A DNA stretch of 64,000 nt from Cedecea selenatireducens (GTDB lineage Bacteria; Pseudomonadota; Gammaproteobacteria; Enterobacterales; Enterobacteriaceae): contig NZ_JBHIKW010000010.1 of assembly GCF_042138895.1 (NCBI RefSeq), forward strand, positions 62,001 to 126,000, given 5' to 3'. The stretch's first letter is position 1, and each line of letters opens with the position of its first letter. Position numbers and translations under genes: made by a program. This document shows positions 33,447 through 41,288 of this stretch, piece after piece. The notes below the pieces were generated by a model. It saw only the letters and a program-made list of their open reading frames with translations. It made no database searches and was not told the origin of the DNA.

Positions 33447-35489
33447 TTAAAAATTACTAAATGAAAGACTGACCGTCTGGTTAACCTCCGTGCTTTGTGG
33501 CGAGGTAATAATGACCCCCGCGGCTGAAACTGCCGTATTGCTAAGAATATCTATTTGGGCAGAGCCGTCGGCGTGTAGGGAGATATCAACTGTTTCACCA
33601 ATATTATGTCCGCTTACCTTTAGTGGGGCTGGAACAGCTATCCTTAACGTAGAAATAGCTCGTGCTGCTTTATCTTCAATAAAAATATAAATGCTGCAGG
33701 GTGATATACCGTCTGGCAATGCGCCAGTGGTATTAGCAATAGCATTCACAATGCCATTACCGAGTTGATAGTTTTCGTAATTTAAATGGCCGTTAATGAC
33801 GTCATCGGGCGCATTCTCGTTGCTGATGGAGACGGCGACGTCGCCAAGCACAACAGATCTGACCCTGAAGCTATGTATGCCGGCAGCATCCATAGTAAAT
33901 GTATAATTAGCGTTGCCGGTTTCTACAATGGTGGCTCCGGTCTGGCAGCTAACGTTAATTACATCTCCCGCGGGGGCCTGAATAAAGCCGTAGTTGCAAG
34001 GTGCCACGTTGATGGCGTTGTAATCATAAACCGGTGAGCCATGGGTACCCTTAAATTTGAAATCCGTGGTAATGCCTTCGGCCAGCAGCGCGCTTCCGGC
34101 AGTGGATAAATACTGGGATCCTGCCGTGGTTGTTACCATGTAGGTGGCATACAGCGTGCCTTCAGCCCCTACGGCATCGGCATAGGCGGCAGAAACGGTG
34201 ATATTTTGGGCTCCGGTATTATCAACAATAAGCTCATAAGGCGAGTTGCTATCCGGGACTTCCGCACCTTGTTTATCTTCACCCCGCATAACGACGATAA
34301 CGCGGTCACCAATGGCTATCGAGGGATAAGCGATCTCGATGACGATACCGCTATCGGAATGAATGTCACCCAGCTTAATTGTGCCATTACTGGCCTGAGG
34401 GAACGTAGGGGCCGGCAGCGTGCGCTCCGCGGACATATTAATGAACGCTATTTTGGCATATGAAACCCGATAAGGGGTGTTCGTGCTTTTTACCCGGTAA
34501 TAGATCTCGATTTTGCCTGAGCTAATGGCCTCAGCAACATAGGATGAAAGCGTAAGATGGATGATGCCATGGGTAATGTCGGCAGAGGATACCCGATATT
34601 CAACGCGGCCATCCACATCGGGGACTGCTTCATTTTCGGTATTAAATCCGCGCCATATTAACGTAATGAGATCGCCAGCGGCCATATTGCTATAGGCATT
34701 AATGTAAATACGAATGCCGTCCGCGACATCATATTGGGTCAGCCAGCCGTTAAGGGCATCAGTGAAATGTGGATTTTCCAGGAATTCTACAACGTCGTTC
34801 AGCGTGACTTCTGCATCGAAAGAGAGGGCGTTTGTGCCGTCGGAGTTTCTGGTGATTCTGTAGAAGGCGATGGCTTTGGTGCTGCCTGGCAAAAAAATCT
34901 TTGATTCAGGAATTAGCGTTTTGAAGCCGGTAGTCAGCTCAGCAGAGACAACAGTATGAGTTTCGCTGACGCTAGCCTCCGGAATAATTTCATCTCCGGT
35001 ATCGTAAACCAGGTAATTCAGCTCTACCCGATCTCCCGCCTCAATGCCCTGATAAGGCGGTACCTGAATCCGTGTGCCCTGGTTTAGCTTTACGCTGTCC
35101 AGAGAAACAGTGTCGTTAACCGCGTCAATAAATACCGGTTTTTCCAGCGTTCTGGCGCCGTCCCGGCTCACAATGGCCAGCGTTTTGGCCGAAGAGGTTG
35201 GATTATTTGATAAGTCGATTGCCGTATAACTTACGGTATAAATACCATCAGGAACGCTGGCTTCCGGGATATGAAATTCTATGTTCTGGCCTACATTTAC
35301 ATCACTGACCACTTCAGTGAGAGAAACCAGTTTCCCAAAGTCCAGAATAATAAGATCGCCAATGGCCATGTTGTTGTAGGGCGGGATAAACACATAAATA
35401 TTGCCGCTGCCCAGGTCGTTATTGTCGATAATACCGTTGTCGTTCATTTGCGGCACCAGGGGTGCACGCAAGTCTCTGCTGATCCGCAT
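33447..35489 (-). CDS. Large repeat protein with four 'GD' beta-repeats, part of the fimbrial island
   Basis: The 680-residue protein is built of repeats of 110-125 residues. Each carries a motif of the form G-x-x-I-x-[IV]-x-x-Y-x-x-[MI]-x-x-GD-x-[IV], near residues 30, 138, 258 and 382 (IPPYNNMAIGDLI, VPPYQGIEAGDRV, INAYSNMAAGDLI, IAYPSIAIGDRV). A different C-terminal part from about 475 has two cysteines (NVAPCNYGF, NVSCQTG) and ends in VSLSFSNF. No signal peptide, membrane helix or known enzyme motif is visible. A GGGAGG site directly precedes the ATG. It is flanked by the adhesin-linked gene upstream and the Ig-like paralogues downstream. The fold is probably all-beta; I do not recognise a named family, and the function is unknown. 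Confidence 0.8.
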   Translation of the reverse strand: MRISRDLRAPLVPQMNDNGIIDNNDLGSGNIYVFIPPYNNMAIGDLIILDFGKLVSLTEVVSDVNVGQNIEFHIPEASVPDGIYTVSYTAIDLSNNPTSSAKTLAIVSRDGARTLEKPVFIDAVNDTVSLDSVKLNQGTRIQVPPYQGIEAGDRVELNYLVYDTGDEIIPEASVSETHTVVSAELTTGFKTLIPESKIFLPGSTKAIAFYRITRNSDGTNALSFDAEVTLNDVVEFLENPHFTDALNGWLTQYDVADGIRIYINAYSNMAAGDLITLIWRGFNTENEAVPDVDGRVEYRVSSADITHGIIHLTLSSYVAEAISSGKIEIYYRVKSTNTPYRVSYAKIAFINMSAERTLPAPTFPQASNGTIKLGDIHSDSGIVIEIAYPSIAIGDRVIVVMRGEDKQGAEVPDSNSPYELIVDNTGAQNITVSAAYADAVGAEGTLYATYMVTTTAGSQYLSTAGSALLAEGITTDFKFKGTHGSPVYDYNAINVAPCNYGFIQAPAGDVINVSCQTGATIVETGNANYTFTMDAAGIHSFRVRSVVLGDVAVSISNENAPDDVINGHLNYENYQLGNGIVNAIANTTGALPDGISPCSIYIFIEDKAARAISTLRIAVPAPLKVSGHNIGETVDISLHADGSAQIDILSNTAVSAAGVIITSPQSTEVNQTVSLSFSNF

Positions 35490-35512
35490 TTTTTCCTCCC
35501 GGATAATCCGAT

Positions 35513-35540
35513 GACCGGCAGCAGTGGTTGCCTGCCGGTC
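35513..35540 (-). terminator. Hairpin between the first two Ig/repeat genes
   Basis: GACCGGCAG and CTGCCGGTC form a perfect nine-pair stem with a ten-base loop, 15 bases after the upstream stop. A run of T is lacking, so it may mark RNA processing instead of termination. Confidence 0.55.
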
Positions 35541-35555
35541 CCAGAGCGCTAAAAC

Positions 35556-36644
35556 TTATTTGCGGCCTGGAGCAACAACGTCAACGTAGTAGGTTTGCTC
35601 GGCGGAGGCGTGAAGTTTGCCACCATCGGCGATCAGCATTTCATAAGAGATCTTAACTGTACCTTCACCCAGCACATACAGGAGTTTGCGCAGCGCGTCG
35701 GTGCCACCTTCATAGCTATCATCCAGCACAATGATGTCCTTCTCATCTGCCTCCGCATTAACTGGGAAGGAAAATACGCTGCTGGCTTCCGGGATCTCTT
35801 TTTTCCCGACGTAGGACTTCCAGTAAATATTGCAGATGGAGTTAGTCACACCTGCTTTATGGACAGCCAGATTCTTGTAGGTCCCACTGAGGCAGACTTC
35901 GACGCCAAAAGTCGCTACCGCGATGTTAATCATGCCTTCATTGGCGTCCGCTCGGGGAACCGTGACCGGCGGTAGGTCAACGATCGTCGAAGAAGCGCTG
36001 TCGCGTTTAACATTGACGGTTATAACCGGGGAGAAAGTCGAATTATTCGATGATTCAGTAATATAGTAACCTGTGTCATGTGCGCCGGTAGTCATAAAAT
36101 CATCGGGAACCGATACAGCCAGGTTTTTGTCACCTTCGTTGTGCTCTGAATGCTTGATAACAGGATTATCGCTGAAATGGAATGAAACCACGTCTCCGGC
36201 AACGGGAGTATCCAGCGGGAGTACTGCGTAAACGCCTGCGGCGACATCTGCTTCTGTGATGGTATTATTAGCACCGCTGGCAATCGGGAAGCTATGGCTA
36301 TGTAAAGTTGAAGCGACCATCAGGATCTCACGGACAGCAGGTTTTACGTCAGCAGGATCGGTGTCAATTTTTGTAGCAGTAATGGTGACGCCCTGCGGAG
36401 GGGTCTTGCCAAACTTCAGTTCGGCAAAGATTTCGCCGTCATAATTTGTCTCAAGCTCAATGATGTTCGAGGTACCACCCACCCAGGTGCTGGTACTATC
36501 CGTGGACTCAAGACGGACTATCACTTCGCGGGCTGGGGCTAAAGTGTCTTGATCGACAACCCGAGCAGAAACGTTGAAAGGAATATTTGACCAGGTATTA
36601 CACCAAGACTTACTTTCTGTTGTGAGACCAACTAAATATGGCAT
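35556..36644 (-). CDS. Ig-like/beta-repeat protein coupled to the fimbrial adhesin
   Basis: The 362-residue protein starts only 15 bases after the adhesin stop, behind a TAAGGA site, so the two are certainly cotranscribed. The first 100 residues look like one Ig/Big_1-type domain (NVSARVVDQDTLAPAREVIV, then TNYDGEIFAELKF). The rest contains a diverged form of the GD repeat of the next gene (AGVYAVLPLDTPVAGDVVSF). A segment from about 225 has two cysteines (VCLSGTYKN, SICNIYW). No signal peptide is present, in contrast to the adhesin just upstream. Its job is unknown; the tight coupling is the best evidence that these proteins belong with the fimbriae. Confidence 0.8.
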   Translation of the reverse strand: MPYLVGLTTESKSWCNTWSNIPFNVSARVVDQDTLAPAREVIVRLESTDSTSTWVGGTSNIIELETNYDGEIFAELKFGKTPPQGVTITATKIDTDPADVKPAVREILMVASTLHSHSFPIASGANNTITEADVAAGVYAVLPLDTPVAGDVVSFHFSDNPVIKHSEHNEGDKNLAVSVPDDFMTTGAHDTGYYITESSNNSTFSPVITVNVKRDSASSTIVDLPPVTVPRADANEGMINIAVATFGVEVCLSGTYKNLAVHKAGVTNSICNIYWKSYVGKKEIPEASSVFSFPVNAEADEKDIIVLDDSYEGGTDALRKLLYVLGEGTVKISYEMLIADGGKLHASAEQTYYVDVVAPGRK

Positions 36645-36659
36645 TTCTTTTTTCCTTAC

Positions 36660-37517
36660 CTAGGGATAAGTAACAAAAAGGACTCCCGAGCCATAAAAAC
36701 TACCGGTTCTATTGGGCGTTCCCTTTAGTTCACTGGTTAATTCAATAATATTGACACCCTGCTGTCCCGATAATGTTTCACCCAGAGGTTCTCCATTATT
36801 CGTCGTCAATTCGGCGTGCATTCCATTATCAAGCGGTATTTTGTCATTACCCCTTAGCCTTAAAACATAGGGGATGTCATCGGTACACTCGACGTTAATA
36901 TTTTTTGTTAACTCTTTCCCTGCGGCCATTTTTACCGTCAGCGGGCCGTAAGCAAATTCAATTTTATCTTGTGTCAGTGCGCAAAAATTATTTACCGGAG
37001 GTGTGCCAATACACTGAGTGGCGCCGGTTGATGGATAAACCCTCTGGTCCCATACTGAACCAAAAGTCTGGTTCACGGTGGCTATCGCGACACATTCATT
37101 ACCGTTTGGGCCGCTGTCATGGTGGACTTTATAAGTCCCTGACTCACCGTTTTTCTCAATCCATTTTTGGCCAATACAGCTGAGCGTAACTATTGAGTTT
37201 GGGCAATCAGCGTTATTAACTTTAAGTTCGGTCTGATAGTCCATCGTGCCAGCTTCAATAGCACCGGTATCCGATTTATGCCGATGTATTATTCCTGTAT
37301 ATTTTAGTCTGGTGTCAGTATCCAGGCTGTCGTCAACCTCAATAACTGTCCAGTTTCCCGTATAAACGGCTTCTTCTGGCCCGATAAGTTCAACTTTGAC
37401 ATCCAGTACTACTGGCCATTTGAACGCGTAACTGACGTCTGGTACCAGGGAAAAAATAACTGACATACCCATGCCAATAAAAAATCTGCAAAAGTTTCGG
37501 CTGAATAAATTATACAT
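36660..37517 (-). CDS. Fimbrial tip adhesin (two-domain, chaperone-usher type)
   Basis: The 285-residue precursor has a long hydrophobic signal (residues about 10-31, ending near SYA). An N-terminal receptor-binding region has several cysteines (ADCPNSIVTLSC, GNECVA). From about residue 185 a pilin-like C-terminal domain follows (CALTQDKIEFAYGPLTVKM ... ECTDDIPYVLRLRGN). It ends in a hydrophobic alternating strand, GSGVLFVTYP, typical of a subunit that donates to a chaperone. The layout resembles MrpH-type adhesins; the ligand cannot be predicted. It lies after a 300-base gap from the EAL-LuxR gene and leads the run of Ig/repeat genes. Confidence 0.75.
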   Translation of the reverse strand: MYNLFSRNFCRFFIGMGMSVIFSLVPDVSYAFKWPVVLDVKVELIGPEEAVYTGNWTVIEVDDSLDTDTRLKYTGIIHRHKSDTGAIEAGTMDYQTELKVNNADCPNSIVTLSCIGQKWIEKNGESGTYKVHHDSGPNGNECVAIATVNQTFGSVWDQRVYPSTGATQCIGTPPVNNFCALTQDKIEFAYGPLTVKMAAGKELTKNINVECTDDIPYVLRLRGNDKIPLDNGMHAELTTNNGEPLGETLSGQQGVNIIELTSELKGTPNRTGSFYGSGVLFVTYP

Positions 37518-37821
37518 AGACTATTTTTCTCTCCATGAAGGCTATATTTAAATGGCAGTCATGTAAGTCATCCGATGTGGATAACGTTACTGCTGAAATA
37601 TTTTCTCTGCAAGTTTTACAAAGTGAAATCTGGGCGAAAATAATTGTACGCACAGTTATTTCGCGAATTAATAAAATGAATATTTTTGCGACATTAAAAG
37701 TCGTAATAAAATAATAAAACAGAGAAAATGACTGCCATTTTCGATTTTTTTTAGGTTTAACAATGTTTTTTTGATATCAATTCAGTTGATTCACGAAGTT
37801 TCATGAGGGGTCCGGCAGAGA
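37518..37821 (-). promoter_or_regulatory. AT-rich gap before the adhesin gene, probable second promoter of the fimbrial island
   Basis: Three hundred very AT-rich bases separate the regulator gene from the adhesin, the largest gap between the pilin and the last Ig-like gene. An independent promoter for the adhesin and Ig/repeat genes is likely. No specific promoter or operator could be assigned with confidence. Confidence 0.4.
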
Positions 37822-39210
37822 TCACATCGCTCGCCAGTTGAAATAGGAAAGCAAATCGACATTATTCTGTAACCCCAGCTTGCACATCGCTGAACGCTTA
37901 TAGCTGCTCACCATTTTGGGGCCGATTTGCAAAATTTTGGCGATATCTGAGTACTTCATCCCTTCGCTGACTTTGGTGATGACATAAAGCTCCTTATCAT
38001 TAAGCTTCTGATTTTTACATATTATTGAACATCCCGTTGAGCCGTCCATGATGTTTCTGTTAGCGCGCCCATTCTTGCCGCCAATGACCAGCCGGCGCAG
38101 GCTGGCATAAAGCTCCTGTACCGTATCTTCTAGCGTGATATAGGCCGAAATAGCAGGGCAGTGCAGGCGATTATCCAGCTGGTTTTTATTGGGATACACC
38201 AAAATCATTCTGCGCTGCGTCGCCTTCTGTCGGTACACGGGGTCATGCCGATAGCGGTCGCAGTTTATCGGCGGCAACCCGCACCATGACTCCCTGAATA
38301 TGAGATCTGAATTCGCTTCATTGGTCAGCACAATGTCTTGAAGCATGCCTTCGCTATGAAGAATTTCAGTCAACAGCAGCAGGATGCCCTGTACCCAAAC
38401 CTCATTTCTATCAGGTATGCTAATTCTGATGCCGTTAACTTTTCGTCGATTTCTTGCTTCCTCCAGACGTTCTGCATAGCGTTGGATCCCCGTTGTACTG
38501 AGGGCCATGCTTTTCTCTGGCCATAAAAAGCCCTGGCCTAAATCTGCGCCTGAAAGCACAGCAAGTTCGCGCATATCCTCGGTTTCAATGCCTTCGGCAA
38601 CGATAACTGAGCCATGTGATCGCAAAGAAGACACCCAACCTATAAACGCCTTTAGCTCGGCTTTGGTGTCAGGCATAGCAGTGCGACATGTTTTAATACC
38701 CTTAAATTTCAAACCAATAGAATCTATGTCTGCGGTTAAATCCGGCGTAACATCGTCAAGGTAAACTGGCCATCCCGTTTTTTTCAGGCGACGTAATCCT
38801 TTGATAAAATTAAATCGGGATAAAACATCCAGATTTTTAATATTTTCAGGATCCTGGACCTCGATAACAAAGCCCCCGTCATGGGCTAAGGTGTTGAGTT
38901 GCTCAATAGAAAACTCGTCAGCAATCACCGCCACCGGTAAATTTAACCAGTATTGAGCAGGCCCGGTTTTTAGCGATCTGGATTTGGCCGCATGAAACTG
39001 ACTAAAGAAAATCGCGAGACTTTGAGCGGGTGTTATTTCATTGAAAAATTTTTCTATATCAATAAGTTCAGGTGATAATCGGCTCAGGATTTCCCATGCG
39101 ACAATTTCGTTTGTTTGCAATGAAACCAGCGGTTGAATTCTGAATTCAATTATCTTTTTGTAGATGCTGTCGTTATTTTTAGTCGTCAAAACATCCATCA
39201 TGATTGACAT
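37822..39210 (-). CDS. EAL-domain regulator with C-terminal LuxR-type HTH
   Basis: The 462-residue protein starts with an EAL domain (residues about 20-245) typical of cyclic-di-GMP phosphodiesterases. The EAL core reads WEILSRL; the metal- and substrate-binding positions appear as LNLPV, VIEVQD, YLDDV, VAEGIETEDM and LGQGFLW. The segment GLKFKGIK replaces the usual K-I-D, so catalysis may be weak and the domain could act as a c-di-GMP sensor. A middle region (250-385) has no clear family. A LuxR/GerE helix-turn-helix closes the protein (LNDKELYVITKVSEGMKYSDIAKIL, seen as LNDKELYVITKVSEG and YSDIAKIL, then KLGLQNNVDL). Sitting between pilus and adhesin genes, it probably controls this locus in response to c-di-GMP. 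Confidence 0.85.
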   Translation of the reverse strand: MSIMMDVLTTKNNDSIYKKIIEFRIQPLVSLQTNEIVAWEILSRLSPELIDIEKFFNEITPAQSLAIFFSQFHAAKSRSLKTGPAQYWLNLPVAVIADEFSIEQLNTLAHDGGFVIEVQDPENIKNLDVLSRFNFIKGLRRLKKTGWPVYLDDVTPDLTADIDSIGLKFKGIKTCRTAMPDTKAELKAFIGWVSSLRSHGSVIVAEGIETEDMRELAVLSGADLGQGFLWPEKSMALSTTGIQRYAERLEEARNRRKVNGIRISIPDRNEVWVQGILLLLTEILHSEGMLQDIVLTNEANSDLIFRESWCGLPPINCDRYRHDPVYRQKATQRRMILVYPNKNQLDNRLHCPAISAYITLEDTVQELYASLRRLVIGGKNGRANRNIMDGSTGCSIICKNQKLNDKELYVITKVSEGMKYSDIAKILQIGPKMVSSYKRSAMCKLGLQNNVDLLSYFNWRAM

Positions 39211-39248
39211 GATCTGCCCTCCTATTGGCAGGGTAAGTATGGAAGTCC

Positions 39249-39773
39249 TTATTGAATATCTATCTGGATTACAGCCGTTGCATAGAAATTACCTGCGCTG
39301 ACTGTTTCATCTTTCTTTTTTACAAGTAACGCATCCAGATTAATAACGCCAGAAGTAGCATCGAAATTTTCTGCATGATCTAAAGCTAGTTCATTTCCAT
39401 CCTTAAATAATTTCACACCCAAATTATCAACATTGTTAACCTTTATGATTGTTTTATTTCCCGTATCAAAATCTGCTACGGTTCCTCCCAGGGTAAACGT
39501 GAAGGTGCGTCCGGTGGAAATGACATCCGGTTCGCAAATAACGTCAAGATTAACGTTTTTCAGGTATTCTCCAGCCTCGATTTTTGAGGGGTTTACTTTG
39601 CCAAATGACACGGTTTTCTCATCACCACCGTTTATTTCACAAGGCGGATCTTCCTGGATTTCACCCGTCACAATAACTTCTGTTGTCGTTCCTTCAACGG
39701 CATCAATGGACAAGGCATAGCTAACATGCAGGCAAGGAAGCAGCACCATAAGTGCCAAATATTTATTACGCAT
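39249..39773 (-). CDS. Minor fimbrial subunit
   Basis: The 174-residue precursor has a signal peptide (MRNKYLALMVLLPCLHVSYA) and a short pilin domain. A cysteine lies early (EDPPCEINGGDEKTVSFGKV) and its partner in LDVICEPDV. The closing strand AGNFYATAVIQIDIQ is alternating, the usual chaperone-bound edge. The start at 39773 is chosen for its signal peptide; a start 19 codons earlier would overlap the chaperone gene. It lies between the second chaperone and the regulator. A role as adaptor or anchor next to the tip is inferred. Confidence 0.8.
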   Translation of the reverse strand: MRNKYLALMVLLPCLHVSYALSIDAVEGTTTEVIVTGEIQEDPPCEINGGDEKTVSFGKVNPSKIEAGEYLKNVNLDVICEPDVISTGRTFTFTLGGTVADFDTGNKTIIKVNNVDNLGVKLFKDGNELALDHAENFDATSGVINLDALLVKKKDETVSAGNFYATAVIQIDIQ

Positions 39774-39793
39774 ATAAATTCCGTTTATACAGA

Positions 39794-40525
39794 TTATCGT
39801 TTTGGTATAATGATATCTTCTATCTGGCATATATCTTTTCGGCAGGAAAAAGATAGTGTTCTTGGGCTGCCATAATCATTTATTGCGGTTAGTAATATTT
39901 TTTCCACAGGCTCACTACCCTGGTGTTTTAACGTGTAGCTTCCTTTAGGTGGCACCATGAACGGTGATATTTTTACCTTCTCTTTCAGCGCCATCCCGGT
40001 AATTGACAGGTAATAAGGCGTGGGGTTATTGATTTCATAACCTCGGGCGGACTTGACCAGGGTGACCGCCTTCATGCCGGGCACGGTATCATCCGCTTTT
40101 GTGACTTTCAGCGATTTTGGGCGCCAAAAAACCTTAATCCTTGTCTGGATAGCCAGGGTCAGCACATTTTCTTTGTGACTTCTTTGCGGGATTTCCCGCA
40201 GGTTGAAATAAAAAACACTTTCCCGGTCATTGGGAAGCCTCACCACATTTGCCAACTGTTGGAGCCTGAAGATGCTGTATTGACCGGCATCGATTCTTTG
40301 TACCGGCGGCACCACCATAAACTGGTCAATCAGCTGGCCATCAGCGTCCTCGACCCAGCCCTGAGCAAGATAAGGGTCTGATTCACTTCTATTAGTCACG
40401 CGAAGCGAAACCGCATTTTGTTCTTCATTAATAATAAGCCTTGTGCGATCAAGGGATAATGCCGCATCGGCATCAGACACAACGCTATTTAAAATAATTA
40501 AAATAAATATGCATACAAATTTCAT
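39794..40525 (-). CDS. Fimbrial periplasmic chaperone (second of two)
   Basis: The 243-residue PapD-like chaperone has a signal peptide ending near SDADA. The first Ig domain has RTRLIINEEQNAVSLRVTN, whose arginine corresponds to the subunit-anchoring Arg8 of PapD. The family signature is DRESVFYFNLREIPQ, and TRIKVFWRP holds the anchoring lysine. Two cysteines near the C-terminus (SFSCRKDICQ) may form a disulfide in domain 2. It folds and delivers pilin subunits to the usher. It follows the other chaperone after 11 bases. Confidence 0.92.
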   Translation of the reverse strand: MKFVCIFILIILNSVVSDADAALSLDRTRLIINEEQNAVSLRVTNRSESDPYLAQGWVEDADGQLIDQFMVVPPVQRIDAGQYSIFRLQQLANVVRLPNDRESVFYFNLREIPQRSHKENVLTLAIQTRIKVFWRPKSLKVTKADDTVPGMKAVTLVKSARGYEINNPTPYYLSITGMALKEKVKISPFMVPPKGSYTLKHQGSEPVEKILLTAINDYGSPRTLSFSCRKDICQIEDIIIPKR

Positions 40526-40536
40526 TTGTATCTCTC

Positions 40537-41262
40537 TTATTCTTTCAGCTCAGGTTGGCATTCATTGCTGTTGCATAGTAAATTGAATGGCATCTTCGAA
40601 CCGAAATCATTAACGATGGTGATTTTTCCCGGATTGTTTATTTTGAGATCAACCAGCTCTTCGCTAAATGGGGGAAGTGCTATCGCTTTAATTATTTTTT
40701 GTCCGTTCTTATCATTAAAACTGATAATATTGAGATAAAAGGCAGAGGCATTCGTCAACTGGTAGCGGTTGACGCCGACTTTATGTATTTTCAGTTTATC
40801 CATATGAAAATTTATTTCATCATCCTCCAGCGCTGTAGGACGATAAAATAACTTTACTTTCGTCTGCAATGCCAGCTGCATAACATTTTCTGACGAGCTG
40901 ACAGTTGGGATTTCAAGTACGCTGAAGTAGTACAAACTTTCTCTGTCTTTCGGCAGCGTTTTTTCTAACGCAGTTGGGCTGATACGAATAAAAGAGTGCG
41001 TTTCAGGTTCAACACGCTGTAGCATCGGTGTGGCAATAAGCGGCACCGAAGTGTTGTTATCTTGTTTATCCGCTACCCATGCTTTAGCCAGGTAGGGGCG
41101 CGTATGGTTATCGTTTCTGATGCGGATAGATATATTATTATCACCTTCATGATAAATAACCCTGTTTCGATCAACGGCAATTGCTGCATAGACCTGTGGG
41201 CAGTTCATAACGGTAATAATAAAGAGCAACAGAAATGTGTTCAGGTTAATTTTTTTCATCAT
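40537..41262 (-). CDS. Fimbrial periplasmic chaperone (first of two)
   Basis: The 241-residue PapD-like chaperone has a signal peptide (about 26 residues, ending VYA). RNRVIYHEGDNNISIRIRN carries the cleft arginine, DRESLYYFSVLEIP is the signature and TKVKLFYRP holds the cleft lysine. Like its neighbour it has two cysteines at the end (NLLCNSNECQ). The two chaperones are clearly paralogous but far from identical. One may serve the pilin rod and the other the minor pilin and adhesin; this division is inference. Confidence 0.92.
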   Translation of the reverse strand: MMKKINLNTFLLLFIITVMNCPQVYAAIAVDRNRVIYHEGDNNISIRIRNDNHTRPYLAKAWVADKQDNNTSVPLIATPMLQRVEPETHSFIRISPTALEKTLPKDRESLYYFSVLEIPTVSSSENVMQLALQTKVKLFYRPTALEDDEINFHMDKLKIHKVGVNRYQLTNASAFYLNIISFNDKNGQKIIKAIALPPFSEELVDLKINNPGKITIVNDFGSKMPFNLLCNSNECQPELKE

Positions 41263-41288
41263 AAAATTTATCTATTCATTAGCCTTAT

